The notes: generated by a model from the letters alone, not told the origin. Counted from the first letter of the stretch, positions 1 through 13,199 are shown. The stretch is 64,000 bases of DNA from Ahaetulla prasina (GCF_028640845.1 NC_080539.1:179627459-179691458), one strand, 5' to 3'. Numbers and translations: made by a program.

Positions 1-53
1 AGCAACAGAAATTTTGGGCCAAATTGTGGTTGTAAGTCTAAGATTACCTGTAC
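1..53. repeat. End of a fold-back DNA repeat (family A)
   Basis: The window opens inside the right end of a dispersed element. It has a gcaacagaaattttggg block followed by a terminal segment close to gtaagtcgaggactacctgta. The same end occurs complete near 13,140-13,199. Family A is a non-autonomous element with inverted ends (acaggtagtcctcgactta type) that is common in this window. The name is mine; I infer a MITE-like DNA transposon. Confidence 0.6.
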
Positions 54-198
54 ATATCAGCAGGCACATATATCTGTTGTCAATCTCAGAACTCATTGTC
101 TGTGCTACATAAGAATTATGACTCATTCTAGACTGAACGGCTTTAAGATACTGAACAGATGCATTCTAATTTCTTTTTTACATCTTTTTTTTTACAAA

Positions 199-297
199 AT
201 TTACTAACTTTGACCCTGTGTTAGATCATTTTACAAGATGATTACAAGATGAATTTACTAACTTTGGCCCTGTGTTAGATCACTTTTCAAGATTTAT
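199..297. repeat. Two-copy tandem repeat, 54-bp unit
   Basis: The block starting atttactaactttg and containing ctgtgttagatca occurs at 199 and again at 253, with a few substitutions. It looks like a local tandem duplication in AT-rich DNA, with no coding potential. Confidence 0.7.
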
Positions 298-910
298 AGA
301 GGAAATGACTACAGTATTCATTATCTGAGGTACACATGAAGGCTTCATTGTTTAGAAGCTACTATGTTGGGAACTAGTAAATATGTAGTTCCAGCACATC
401 TGGAAGGCTGATTATTTTACACATATGGAAATATTTTTATTTTAAGTTTCCTTGGTTCTGTATGTTTATACAAACCTATACATGTGAGCATGTGAATTCT
501 TATGTTTGCCTATTAGATGCACAGTAAAGATGTTTACCCCACAATTAATAGAAAGCCAGTTTGTGGTTACAACCACATAGGTTTCGAGTTGAGTGAAACC
601 TAAGCATGCTGACTACCAGGCAAGGTTTTCAATTCAACGGACTATATACTCTTACCTGCTGTCAGTACACTGACATTATACTGAGGTAAGATGAACAAGA
701 AGGCAGTCTTGGCTGTAACCTGTGAAGATAAAATACATTTCTGGGTTAGCTTGTTTCATTTCAATATCATAATGACAATTCTTCTCATCTATCAGTTAAG
801 CATCCTTTCAGGCAAAACCAGATTCTCAAGTGGCCTTAAAAGCTTTCATGAAAGAGGACAGTTATAATGAAACCTACAAATGATCAAGTTTTATATATAT
901 GCATACATAC
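298..910. other. AT-rich non-coding DNA
   Basis: I see no gene, RNA or clear repeat here. The stretch is probably part of TRAM2 intron 1, because TRAM2 exon 1 lies at 21.4 kb on the minus strand. Confidence 0.4.
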
Positions 911-1322
911 ATATGTAGTCCTTGCTTTACAACCGTAATGAGCCTGAAATTACAATTGTAAGTCATGGTGATCATTAAGCAGGTCATCACTCGACTATGC
1001 CCAATTTTATGACCTTTTTTGGCACCCGTTGTTAAGCAAGCACCATGGTCAAAAAGTGAACACATTGTCCTCAACATGACTTTTTTTTTTTTTGCCAGAA
1101 ACCAGAAGTAAACAGTTGATTCTGGCAAGAAATGTCATTAATTGTGGCTATGTGACAGTGGATGCTGCAAACATAAGACATAAATGTGGGCCAATGGCTG
1201 AGTGTCCCAAATGCAATCATGGGGGGTGGGGGAGGGGCAGCCATTGCATTTTTGAATTTAGGTCATAATTGCCTTTTGGAAGGAGGTCATTGCAACCGCT
1301 TGTAAGTCAAGGACTACATGTA
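911..1322. mobile_element. Fold-back DNA repeat, family A copy
   Basis: The left end reads atgtagtccttgctttacaa and the right end ttgtaagtcaaggactacat. They are inverted complements apart from two positions. The interior carries the family phrases about gttgttaagcaagc and ttatgaccttttttggc. It is a diverged, non-coding copy; the poly-T at 1081-1093 and the G-rich run at 1220-1238 are internal. Confidence 0.7.
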
Positions 1323-2970
1323 GTAGAAACAAAATATAATTTTAGCCTTCACGATTTTATGTTGACATCTGAAATAATATAGATTCCTTGAACTATAGAT
1401 TGTAAGAAATGTTTTTACAACCTTGATTCTCTGTCCTCCACCACTCTAATCTTTAGGAATGCCTGAGTATAACAACTGAACAGGAACTTCCTCTTCAGTA
1501 TGTGGTTTGCTCCTCCATACAAATAATTATTGAATCATATCAGACTGGCTCTGTCCTAGAAACTAGCTTTTGGCCCGGAACTACTTTCCAGTAATTCGTT
1601 TTATTCAAAATGTTAGCTATATGTGGAATATTATTTAGGTATAGGTGGAATACAGGTCTTTTATATAAAAGTCTCTGAAATACATGCATTTCAAACCTAG
1701 CATGCTATATTGATAAATATTAGAAGAATTGAGTACTGCGTGGACCCACTGGTCTGATAATCTAGCAATATGAGGTATCAGAAGTTTCTCATCATTGTAC
1801 ATCATCTGAATTTATAATTATTGTCTAAAACTTGTGGTAAATACTGAACACCAATTCATTAAAATTTTAATAGATTTTAAATTAGTTTTATAGCTGCATA
1901 AAAGTTATTGAGTGAAAAGTCTGCAAATTGTTTATTTAATTTTATTTAATCAATCACAGAAGCACCTTAATTAAATTAAATCAACTTTGAAATTGATTTA
2001 AACTATTATATTTAACTACATTTCATGTATGTACAAGAAGACATCCCATTTACTAGTGGTATCCTTTATTCTCCTGCAAAATTTACACAAACAAACTTTA
2101 TAATATTTATTGCAATGGATTAGCTATCCTGGCAATATTAGTCGAGTATTTCCATTACAGTCTGAAGGTCTGGAATGCAGTTCAACAGATAACTACAAGT
2201 TTCCAAATTCTTGATGGCTGCACTTCATTAATAAACATATCTCCACAACACAAGTACATTCTCCAGACTTCACCAACCTTACTTGAATCTAGGAGATAAC
2301 AACTGTTATGATAAATTATTATGCTTATAACCATACAGATTCAATGCAACTGATCTGAATGTTCCCTTGAATCAAAGAAGAGACTTAGAAAGTTAAAATA
2401 ACATAGCATATGAAGAGAATACTGGCCAAACTGTTTGAAGAAAGATAAGGGGAGACTACAAACCTGCCAAGTAAATGTCCCTGAAAAGAACTAATCACAA
2501 AACAAAACATTTGCTTTAGATAAATAGTACCAGTATTTAAGGGCTATCCTCAGCCAAAAAATACTTGCTTGCAAATGATAATTTTGTTGTGTGAAATTTT
2601 GGAAGCTTATCCCTAAAAGATGAAGTTGCACTTGTAAATATAATTCTTACTTCAAAGTTTCAAGAACCGACCTTTTTACAAGGAGAGGGGGAAACAAATT
2701 CAAAGGAGTTTTGAAACAAACTTGCACCTTTCCCCTTACAACTGAATAGGTCTCATCATCCTAGAAGCACTTATGTGCTTAGAATTTTAATCTCATCCAG
2801 TTAAAAATTAAGAAATTACATCTATTAGTGTTTTCCCAGTATGGGTCAAGAAAAGCCACAGCTCTCACTTCAGTCAAAATCTTGAGTAGCTTTGAGTAAC
2901 TAGGCCCTGATTAAGCCCAACTCAAATCAGGCATTATTCTAAAGGGTGCAAACCAAATCATAAAGTCAGT
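1323..2970. other. AT-rich non-coding DNA
   Basis: No open frame of note, no RNA gene and no recognisable repeat apart from simple AT-rich runs such as the tttatttaat stretch near 1930. Presumed intronic. Confidence 0.4.
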
Positions 2971-2971
2971 A

Positions 2972-3110
2972 TTGTTTGTTTGTTTATTTGTTTAAATTTG
3001 TTTGCCACCCATCTTGCTTGAAAACAACTCTGGGAAATTTACAACATTAAAAGCAATAAAACCATAAAAGATAAATATTTCTAATTTTAATAAAAATTAC
3101 AATCCAAATG
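2972..3110. repeat. LINE 3'-end-like fragment
   Basis: A (TTTG)n-like start is followed by gccacccatcttgcttg and then acaacattaaaagcaataaaac. I recall this combination from dispersed squamate LINE tails. The family is not certain. Confidence 0.4.
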
Positions 3111-3195
3111 AAGTTGCAGTTAACAAATGGGGAGGGAGGAAGAAGGATGCTGGGGAGGGGGAGATGGGATTTTGTTGTAATTAATCAATCACAGA

Positions 3196-3462
3196 GGGGC
3201 CTCTGTGGCTCAGACTGGTAAGACAGTCTGTTATTAACACAGCTGCCTGCAATTACTGCAGGTTCTAGTCCCACCAGGCCCAAGGTTGACTCAGCCTTCC
3301 ATCCTTTATAAGGTAGGTAAAATGAGGACCCAGATTGTTGTGGGGGCAATAAGTTGACTTTGTATATAATATACAAATAGGATGAAGACTATTGCTAACA
3401 TAGTGTAAGCCGCCCTGAGTCTTTGGAGAAGGGCGGGATATAAATGCAAATAAAAAAAAAAA
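3196..3462 (+). repeat. tRNA-derived SINE
   Basis: The 5' part has a tRNA-like promoter: a box-A-like gtggctcagactgg and a box-B-like ggttctagtccca. The body contains ggttgactcagccttcc, the 3' domain ccgccctgagtctttggagaa, and it ends in a poly-A tail near 3450-3462. This is the layout of a squamate tRNA-derived SINE with a LINE-like tail. RNA polymerase III transcription is inferred from the family. Confidence 0.8.
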
Positions 3463-3528
3463 TCATCTCCAGTGTAATACTTCTCTGTTGGGGCCCCAAG
3501 CCAACTGGTAGATCCAGGCTTTCAGGCC

Positions 3529-3850
3529 CTTACAGGTAGTTCACAATTTATGACTGGTAACTTGGTGGCCATTCAAAGTTACAATGGACTCTGCAAAGGT
3601 ACTTAGAATCCAGTTCTGAAGTCCCAATGTACGTCCCCTGTGGTCACATGCTTACACTTTATGATTATTATTATTTTTTGCTGAAAACTGACATTAGCTT
3701 CTGTTTTTGGCAAAAATGTTCCATAACAAACAATATGTCCATTTTATGGCAATGGCATAACAACCATTGGCAATTATGGCAATTCACTTAACAACCATGG
3801 TGTTCACTTAAGAATTGCCAAAAACAGGTTATAAAATTGGGTCTCGTCTA
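3529..3850. mobile_element. Fold-back DNA repeat, family A copy
   Basis: Starts ttacaggtagttcac, continues with ggccattcaaagttacaatgg, and ends with ataaaattgggtctcg. It also shows cttaacaaccatggtgttcac, typical of the family. It is a shortened, diverged copy. Confidence 0.55.
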
Positions 3851-3957
3851 TTATAGTCCTAAATGTGGCTGCAATTTCATTAGTTTCAACTGAATTTAAA
3901 CAGCCAAGGAAAATCCACAAATAAACTTGCCACCAAACAACTGGAAAAAATTCTACA

Positions 3958-4203
3958 ACCTTTCCCCGCGAGCTTAAGACGTATCTATTTTTCCGCGCAG
4001 GACTGGCATAGAATTTTTAGATGTTTTTATGGGTTTTTTAATTTTTAATTAGTTTTTTTAGGATTTTAAATGTATTTTAAATTTGGGCCAAATTTGAATA
4101 AGTTTTTTAGCTGCTGTTTTATCTGTATTGTGTGTATTTGATTGTTGTTTTTATTTGGCTGTTCACCGCCCTGAGTCCTTCGGGAGAAGGGCGGTATACA
4201 AAT
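3958..4203 (+). repeat. LINE (L2-like) 3' tail
   Basis: An AT-rich segment ends in the hairpin-forming ccgccctgagtccttcggga / gaagggcggtatacaaatt. The same tail occurs at 52,925 and 63,199. It runs directly into the (ATT)n array, as LINE tails with microsatellite ends do. Confidence 0.6.
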
Positions 4204-4208
4204 TAAAA

Positions 4209-4283
<75 letters not shown>
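4204..4283. repeat. (ATT)n microsatellite
   Basis: About 25 tandem ATT units, grown from the 3' tail of the preceding LINE fragment. Confidence 0.95.
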
Positions 4284-5057
4284 AAGTGATATTTGCTCAA
4301 CTGCCCACCTCTGTAGGCACATTCTTATTACCTGTATACTCCAGATAGTTCAACACCCAGAACTTCCCTGCCAGCATCACCATTGCTCAAATTTCAGCAG
4401 TTGAATGCCATACATCTGGAAGGTGTCTAGGCAGAGGAAAGACTGATCTACATATTTGGACCATATATAGAAAATGTGATAGAAGGTCAATGTTTTCTGT
4501 AAATAGAGCCTCAGCTTCCTATATTCGTTCAAGCTTCCTTTATTCAGGGAATAAAGCCAGTTTTGGGAGAACAAAACTTGTGACAGTACTGATAAGGAAA
4601 TGTTGACTTCCACATGTTCAAAATTATGGAACAAATAACACAACAGAAGAAAAATGCAAACATAAGAAACAGCTTTTAACAGGAAAGAGATTTGTTTTAT
4701 CTGTTACCAAGTGGCTACTACAAGAAGAGGAAATTTATATCATCTAAATATTAAACTAAACTCTCATAATTCTTTCTTATTGACCCTGCTGGAATGGGGC
4801 AAATGAGACACTATGACATTGTGTACCCAGGATAAAAGTTTCATAGCTTTCATCAATTTGGAAAGGAAGGGAAGGAAATGCAAGAAACTAGCCAGTTTAG
4901 ATAGTCAGAAATGCTATTTTAAACCCAAGGAAGGATAAAAAAGCATATTTAGTTGTTTCAGCTATCTACCCGTACTAGAAAGAAAAAATGATCATCTGTG
5001 AGGAAGGTCATATTCTCTCAGATAGTTGAGGGACCTCATCTAGGAGTGAAGAAGAAA

Positions 5058-5596
5058 TCAGAATCAAAATCAGAATAGAGCTGGAAGGGACCTTGGAGGT
5101 CTAGTTCAACCCCCTGCTCAAGCAGAAGACCCTATGCCATTTCAGACAAGTGGCTGTCCAATCACTTAAAAGCCTCCAGTGATGAAAAACCCACAACTTT
5201 TGAAGGCAAGCTGTTCCACTGGTTAATTGTTCTCACTGTCAGGAAGTTTCTCCTTAATTCCAGGTTGCTTTTCTCCTTTAGTTTCCATCAATTGACTCAT
5301 ATTTAAGTGATTGTCCACTAAGACTCCAAGATCCCTCTCACAGTTACTGTTTTTGAAAAGGGTTTCACCTAATCTGTACTTGTTTTTCCTGCCTAAGTGT
5401 AAAATCTTGCTTTTCTCCACATTAAATTTCATGTCAGTATCTTTTTGGATCCTGAGCTTGTCTTCTGAGGTGTTGGCTATTCCTGCCATCTTAGTGCCAT
5501 TTGCAGTTTTGATGAGTTCTCCTTCTATTCCCTCATCTAAGTCATTTATGAAGATATTGAAGAATACTGGGCCTAAGACGGAGCCTTGTGATTAGA
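5058..5596 (-). pseudogene. CR1 LINE fragment (reverse transcriptase C-terminus and 3' UTR)
   Basis: On the minus strand, 5223-5595 decodes to CR1-type reverse transcriptase remnants. These include a MKFNVEKSKILHLGRKNK block followed by ERDLGVLVDNHLNMSQ, and a QGSVLGPILF-like piece at the 5595 end. Below 5223 comes the CR1 3' UTR, read on the plus strand as ggaccttggaggtctagttc and aacccacaacttttgaaggc. The frames are broken and the 5' part of the element is missing. It is a dead copy of a non-LTR retrotransposon. Confidence 0.85.
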
Positions 5597-5599
5597 TAT

Positions 5600-6985
5600 G
5601 GAACTTGGCACTTACATTTGTTTTAACAGAGTGGTTTAAATATATTAGGAAATAGACTCAGTCAATATGGGGGCAATGACCCTACGACTGATGATTTGTG
5701 AGATTATGTTGATGTTTTGCACAGAACCCAAAGGTCATATGAGACTGCAGCCACTTTGTGCTGGTTGCATGCACACCTCCATGTTTCATTTCTGCTGGGT
5801 TTGCATATTCTGTAGGAATCCCCATTCCCCAGCACAATGGAGTTCAATACATAAAATGCAATTTAGGGGTGCTATCAGTACTGCAATAAAATGTGGCGGT
5901 AATCTTCTTTACATTTTATATTAATTGAAACTTTTTTCCTAGCAAAGATACAGACACATTTGAATGCACTGCAAAAGAAAAACATGACTAACATTTATTG
6001 AAACCTTTTGGTTAAATTGCTTGTGTGTATTTTTCACTTCCAAAGGTATTATTGTTTCTCATGATAAGAGACTTGAAACAGAGACCCACAGCTGCATCCA
6101 GTCAACTGTAAGAAACAGATACTTTGAAGAAGAAAAAAAGGAAAGAGGAAAATAATCCATTAGTCCATCACACTTATCAGGCCAACATTTCTCTTTGAAA
6201 ACTACTCCATAATTAAATATTTTCTACTATTAGCCTTTTTTGTATATTTTTATTTTTTCAATGGACTGTTTCAAAAAATAGTAACATCACAAATGGAATA
6301 AAAAGCAGTCATTTCAAGGAGGACCAGCATACTTCTGAGTTCTCCTAATATTGCTGGGCTATTCCACATCTTCTGAAGTTCAGCCAACATTGAGGCACAA
6401 GGAAAATGTTGCGAGCCGAGTTGGATACTTGGGCTGTACACAAAGTGAAAACTGTGCTTTCCTCTATGATCCGATGAAACACAGTGTGGCTAAGGAAGCC
6501 AGTTGGACCATTTTTTGTTGATCATAGCCCAACCAAAGTGGAAGATAGATCATTTAGAAGATGAGGGGTTCCTAAATGTTTGCTATCATACTGCCATTTA
6601 ATCTTAATGTATACAACTTCTCTAAAAATCCAAACACAAATGAACAATGAGAATAATATGATAACATTTTGGGAAATTTGTACATCCCTATTCTACAACA
6701 TTAATTTTGAAGCTGAAAGGCTGCTTTGCTCAACCTCCCAGCTTATTAGCTCACTCAGTTACTTGCTGCATTCAAGGCCATGGCACCTCCTCAACTTTCT
6801 GCTGCCCTTTTGACAATGAGTAACTGGGACTTTTGGATAATGAATTTAGAAAAGGCTCATGGAAGGTTGATCTTGTATATGGTAACCACAGAAAGATTAT
6901 TATATGCAAAAGGATGGAAAAGTACTGAAAAGCCCACAATGCATGAATGAATCGTGACAATGGCAGAAATGGCTAAACTGAACTA
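5600..6985. other. Non-coding AT-rich DNA
   Basis: Only short random open frames occur. I see no conserved domain, RNA gene or confident repeat. Confidence 0.4.
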
Positions 6986-6987
6986 CA

Positions 6988-7378
6988 GGAAGCCCCTGTT
7001 TAGTGACCATTCAAAGTTATGACAGCCCCCCCAAAGCTGGTTCCAGAGTTCCATGGTTGCTTATTCCTCCGCTGTCACATGACCATATTTTGGGCATTGG
7101 TAACAGGTTCACCTTTATGGCCTGTTGCAGTGTTCTGTGGTCATGTGATCATGATTTGTTTGGTGGGGAGGTTGCTGGTTTCCTGCAAAAATGCCCATAG
7201 GAATACATGGATTCACTTAATGACTGCCACATTCAGTTAATAAACACCATGTTCACTTAATAACTGCCACAAAAAACTAATAAAATTGCATCCAGTCATG
7301 TAGGTACCTTGATTTACAATTGTCAAGACTTAGGACAAAAACTTTAGGCTCCATTATAATTGTAAGTCAGGGCAAAAA
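6988..7378. mobile_element. Fold-back DNA repeat, family A copy
   Basis: Begins with cctgtttagtgaccattcaa and ends near gatttacaattgtcaagact / ttgtaagtcaggg. The inner part shows the repeated cacttaataactgcca phrases of the family. The short open frames here are chance products. Confidence 0.6.
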
Positions 7379-7979
7379 CAATAAGTACTTTTCTAAAAAA
7401 ACTGGAAACCTTTTATAGACTGTTTACTAAAAGAAGAATAAAAGTGAAATGATGATTTAATGACTGAAAATGATTAGGATTAAATAAGGGGCTGAAGGGT
7501 TGTAAGCAATAGTTAATAGGAAGGAACATGATGGGTCTGTTAATATCTGTTAAAGAGCGATTTGGAAACAATTTAGTTTCTTTAGTTATCTCTCTTTTTT
7601 CTATTTTAACTTTTTCTTTGTACTTTTCTTTTTTTCTTTCTTTTTAAAAACGTACCTTACCTATGTGAAAAAAAAGGCATTAATGAAAATTATTTTTTAA
7701 AAAGACATGAGGAACTTCTCTGCCCAATTACATCATTTTGTCCCACTCAGTCAGATAAGGAGAGTACGATATGTTCTAGATCCCATCGATTAAAGATTTT
7801 GCGTGGCAGGATCCAGGAAGAGAACCTTCTCTGCTGCAGCAGAACATCTTATCCCCAGAGGTAAGGCAGGTTCCCACTCTCTTGGCCTTCCCAAAGAGAG
7901 TTAAGACCTGGGTCTGTCAACTGGTACGTCTCTCAAAAACTGATATGCAACCCTGTGGTAGTTGGTGACATGACGGTCA

Positions 7980-9645
7980 CTTCCCCCGCCTTTTATTTAT
8001 TTATTTTTTTTATTCAAAAAGTTTTACAAAAAATTTTCCCCTTTCCCCAACCCTCTCCTTCACAAACCCCTCCCCTCCCCTGGCTTCCCGGAACAAACAC
8101 AAGGTATAGTTAAAAATAAAACAAACATATGCTAAAAAATTTTTTTCCCAAAACTATTATACCAATTCTCCCTCTCTAGCTCTGACTTCCTCCTTACATA
8201 ACCAAATCCTTCAAAAATTAACAATAAACAGTAATAAAATATATAAATCAGTAGAACAAATTAATCCTAAAATATTTTAAAACCAGCTAAAGCATAAAAA
8301 TCCAATCCAGTTCAGAGAATATCTCCTTATAGCTTCTATAACCATATAACCATATAATTTCCCCAAGTCTTTCTTACATAAGATCTTTCAAGAATATTCT
8401 ATTTAAAATTCAATACAACAGATTATAAAATTTATAAAATTTCAATAGAGAAAATTACAATATTATTTAATTAATTACAATATCTATTCAACTTTAGTCC
8501 TTCCTCATCAAAATCCAGTATGTCCAAATATCTAGTCTCTTATAATCACAAATTGTCTTTCGGGACACTAATATTTTGTCTATTAATATTTTAAAAACCT
8601 TGTTTCAAAATAATACTTTTGTCTCTTGCCATTTTTTGGTGCATTAATCTCTGTCTTTCCTTCGTTGCTCCTTTTAAAAGTCAATCACAATATTTCCTAG
8701 TAATTCCTTATGTCCAGAAATCCAAAATTACTGCCGTATATTCCATCAGTCCAAAAGAGAACTCTTGGGAAACATTAAGCTTGTGAGTCTTTTCCATTTG
8801 AGGACAATCTCCTGTAGCACAAATTCAGGCAGCTCATCCAAACTATTTAAAGAAAACTTCTTTAGATCACCTTGTTTCTTCACGATCAAATCTTCATATT
8901 TATCCACTTTTATTTGTATGTCCTCCATTCCATTTTCCGAATAATTGCACTGGTTAATTTGCTCCAAACTCTCATCCAAAACATCCCCATTTTTATCAAT
9001 TCGTATTTTGAATAATTAAATACATACTTTCTGTGTAGTCCTGTATAAAGTCACGAATCCATTCTTCTGAAAGAACCTCCATAACAAAATTCCTGCTGAG
9101 AATCCCCTTGTAAAGTACTTAAACAGCGTAATATAATCCAACAGTCCACAGTCAAACACAATAAGATAAAATCTCCATTCAGTTTCGATTCAACAGCAAA
9201 GCTCCCTTTGATGTATCGCTCTGCTTTCAGTTTCTCTAAAACGAAACTGAAGGGGGGGCGGAAGTCAGAAAATCAAAAATACTTGCAAACCAATAATTGT
9301 TCCTCCTCCGCCTGCTTTTCGTATCCACAAAAAGAAATCAATTGCTAGCAGAAGTGGACACCTTCCTCTTTTCCTGCTTTTTCAGGAGCACAGAGAATAC
9401 TGGAGGTTGGGGGAGGGGTAAATAAGGGGATTCGACCGTTCAGGACTTTGTATTACAAAAACAAAGCCCCTAGGGGAATCTACCCAATTCCTCCCCCTTG
9501 CTCTGTCTCTCTCTTTCAACCAGAGAGAGAAATGAAGCCTGGATCAGTTGTTAAATCCGGCTTTTACCATATTCAATGCGGAGTGCCATAAATTAGCACC
9601 CAGCGAGAAAGGTGGCGCCACCCAGAAGCCTTCCCCCGCCTTTTA
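7980..9645 (-). mobile_element. L1-like LINE insertion, internally deleted, with 16-bp target duplication
   Basis: The 16-mer cttcccccgcctttta is present at 7980-7995 and again at 9630-9645, flanking a 1,634-bp insert. The insert's plus strand begins with a T-rich tract, so its poly(A) end is at the 7996 side and the element runs on the minus strand. A 77-codon lysine- and leucine-rich open segment lies at 8746-8979. The 5' end near 9,629 contains the palindrome ggtggcgccacc. Long target duplication plus poly(A) means target-primed reverse transcription. No reverse transcriptase motif is visible in 1.6 kb, so the main ORF is absent. The L1 assignment is inferred. Confidence 0.7.
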
Positions 9646-12600
9646 AATTTGTAATATTTTAATATTAACTTTGTTCTTAATACTCTTTTATTTTTGTTTT
9701 TTTTTATTTATGCCTTTATGCCACTTTTTATATTTTTTGTGGTAAATGGCTCAAAGTCACTTAGATGAGACAGGCAGTATAGAAATGTAGCAAGCAAGCA
9801 ATCCTGTGACAAAAACAGAGAAAGAAATTGAATTGCTAGCTGTTGCAAAAACAAACCTAGCGTCAGCCCTATGAGGGAGACATGGAAAACTAAACTTGCT
9901 ACTTTTATTAGATTGCTTTGATAATGGATCTTCCTTGGATCATCCTCCTCTCTGTGAAGGTCATCCTCTTTACACCCTGTCTACATCCAAGGAGACAAAG
10001 ATAAGAATGAGATCCAGACTGAAAGTAATTTTGTGCCCCCCATTGGTCAGCTGAGGTAGAACTAACCATTAATGGCAGATGCAGTCAATAATCCTCTTTC
10101 TGTGGACAATCATTGTATATGAAGCATGGGAAGGATGAATAAGCCCGGTAGCTATACCCCTCATTATCACCTCCCTCCTCCTATCAAACATCCAGAAGAA
10201 AAAACTCCTGAAGTAGCAGGAAGCTTCAGAAGGCTCACCACTCATTCCAATGCTGCTGCATACTGAATGGGAACAACTTGGAGGGAGGAGAATCTACTGT
10301 TCATCTGAATTCAAACCAACTCCCTAACTGGCCAGGGAATGGTGTGTGTGTGTATTTGTGTGTGTGTGTCTTGCTTCTTTTCTCTGTAATCTCGGTCTTG
10401 GAAATTATGTGGGCTGAATGAAAAAAAATGACTATACCTTCATAACTTCAACTTAAATAATGATATTTTAATAAATGAAACAGAAAAATAATCCATGAAA
10501 TGAGCTCTTTTGTTAACCTAAATTTATTTTTCCTCATAATCACAACCATTCACTATGTATGCACTTCTACTAACAATGAGCAAAATTCTTAAAGCTAAAA
10601 CAAAGGAACTCAACAAAGTTCTAAAAGTTCTTTCCAACAGACGCCCACAAAATTATTCCTTCAGTTCTGGAAATGCTCAATGAAACAGTGGAAAGCTGTG
10701 TGGTGTTAAATCTGGACTGTATAGCAAACTTTGCAATTGCCTCAACTCATGACAAATATTGTGGCAAGCAATTTAATCATTACACATTGAACACATTGTT
10801 CAAAGCATAGTCACAAATACCCACTGCAAGCTTCCATTTCACAAAAAATAGTAGCACAACCTTTTTTCACAGCAACCCACCATCAACTGAAGCAAAAGAA
10901 TCTATGCTAAAGAACATATCAAAGCTTGTAAAACAACAGCACCTGTTGATGACTTATAATGGTGGAGGCACTACTTTTCATTCATATCGTATAAATAGAG
11001 AGCTGATTTTGGAGGGAGGAGATTGTATGTGATCATATAATCTCATTCTTTAGGTGGAATGAGTTAAAAATGTTCCAAAATTTTTTGCATGAAATTATTT
11101 GAATAATTGAAGTATTTTTAAATCAGCTATTTGAAATAGCATTATTAGCTATTAATACTATTAATAGGTTGTTTTGATCCACACTCAAACAGAATAATAC
11201 TAGCTGTAATAATGTATACTGCATTTTTCTGAATTGCAACGTGAGAAATATTTTATAGTTGAAATGATGTTGTAGAATATAAACCATCTTCATACAGCTG
11301 GTGTTAAAAAGTGAGATTCTGCAGAACTTCTATGCTCTTGAAACAAACAAAGCCTTTGTACAACATAGCCTCTTTTCCTCATGCTTCTCAAGTTCTTCTG
11401 TCTTTTCATCAGACAAAAGATGTTTGATATTTTCAAGAAAACCAAAGCCAAAAAGTAGAGGTATGAGAAGTTCCTTCAATTCATATACATTCTCTTTCCT
11501 TAAACTCTAGATTTCAGAGCAAAACTTTAGTCCAAATTAAGGCACCATGCCTGTTTCAAACATGGTTTCTGACTGGGGGGGCGGAGAATTATTATTTTCA
11601 AATATGTGTTGACAAATATAAATTTATATTTATACCACATGTATACCTAATTCTATTTATCTATGATATACTTGGGATAGCAAAGTGGTTAAAAGAGTGT
11701 ATTTGGCTGATCTCCTTTGATAACTGTTTCTCCAAAAGATCCAAAAGATCAAAATTCACTATTCTGCCATTATAACCAATGGTATCAAAATTAATAGCTA
11801 AAGCATATGACAGTTTCTTTCCTGGAACCAGAAGCAGAAATAGAGATTTTGCAAGCTCATGTGTGGAATGAGGACTTGGGCTTAAGGAATCACAAGATAA
11901 AGGGTTTGTCCCTAGCTGTACAAAATAAATTTTATTCATTTGTACCTTTAGTAGATGTAATGACTGTCTTTATCTCAAGGGTCAAAGCACAATGGTTGTT
12001 CAAGAGAGGGGGAAAAAAAACCGAGAACACTAGGCCAAGAGGAGAACAGAGTTTGTTCTATGAAGAGAATGTGGGAAGGGTTTGAAGCCTTAGCAACACT
12101 TGGGTCAATTTCAGATGTTATCAACATCCCGTAAGCCAGAAGGACAGAAGAAAACAGATCCTTGGTATCCAGAGTTAAGAACAGTTATGTTCAAAACAAA
12201 GAATATTTTGCTGCTATAAAGCTGTACAAACGAAGAAGCAAGACAATAATTAATAAAGATCCAGTACAATGAAGGCAAACTCAGGGGATTCCTCATTCCC
12301 CAGTTTACTTAGTTTTGATTGCTAGAACAATACAAAAGCCACAAAAGTAAATACTGACAGAAAAAAAACCGAGAGCTGAGAGCGGCCCCAACAGTACTTT
12401 GATAAGGTGATCATTTTTGGAGACGGGAAAGCTTCCAAATTACGCAATTTTTTCCAGTGAAGGCTATATATCAATCACCTTATCAGTGGTCAGGTGGTGA
12501 TTACACAGTCAAATACATATTTGCATAGCTCATAGACCACTTAATGTAATCAATAATGGAAAACAAAAGTGTAATTAAATTAATCAAATCAATAGAGAAA

Positions 12601-12737
12601 ACAAAACACTTATGACTTGAGCTTTCTACAATAACTTGGTATATTATTCTGTAAGGACGGAAGTATATGATGCGTCCATTTTTTTAATGAAACAACTACA
12701 TTATAAAACAAAAGGCCAAGAATTTATGAGTATAGAG
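9646..12737. other. Non-coding DNA with a (TG)n run
   Basis: Apart from the short (TG)n at 10,339-10,371 I find no gene or confident repeat. The overlapping open frames at 11.6-12.1 kb lie on opposite strands and show no domain. Confidence 0.4.
10339..10371. repeat. (TG)n microsatellite, interrupted
   Basis: TG dinucleotide repeat broken once by tatt. Confidence 0.9.
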
Positions 12738-13199
12738 TAAGTCTTGACTTACAATCACAGTTGAGCTCAAAATTTCTGTTAAGCAAAACATTTGTTAAGT
12801 GAGTTTGCCCCCATTGTACAACCTTTCTTGCCATGGTTGTTAAGCGAATCACAGTAGTTGTTAAATTAGTCAAACCGTTGTTAAGTGAATCTGGCTTCCC
12901 TATTGACTTTGCTTGTCAGAAGTTCAGGACTGCCTGTATTTCAGCTTGGCAAATGAGTCACATTTATGATGGTTGCAGAATTGTGTGGTGATCTTTTGCA
13001 ACCTTCTGACAAGCAAAGTCAATGGGGAAGCCAAATTCACTTAACAACTATGTTACTAATTTAACAACTGCATTGATTCACCTAAGAACTATGGAAAGAA
13101 AGGTCATAAAATGGGGCAAAAGTCACTTAACAAATGTCTCACTTAGCAACAGAAATTTTGGACTCAGTTGTGGTCATACGTTGAGGACTACCTGTAGTG
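12738..13199. mobile_element. Large fold-back element: two opposed family A copies
   Basis: The left arm (about 12,747-12,922) and the right arm (about 13,001-13,196) are inverted copies of each other. Both contain the tract aaaatttctgtt...acatttgttaagtga, then ttgttaagtgaat.tggcttcc, then attgactttgcttgtcagaag. About 80 bp separate them. The right end is the typical ttgaggactacctgtag. The arms differ at roughly one base in eight. The element is non-coding. Confidence 0.8.
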
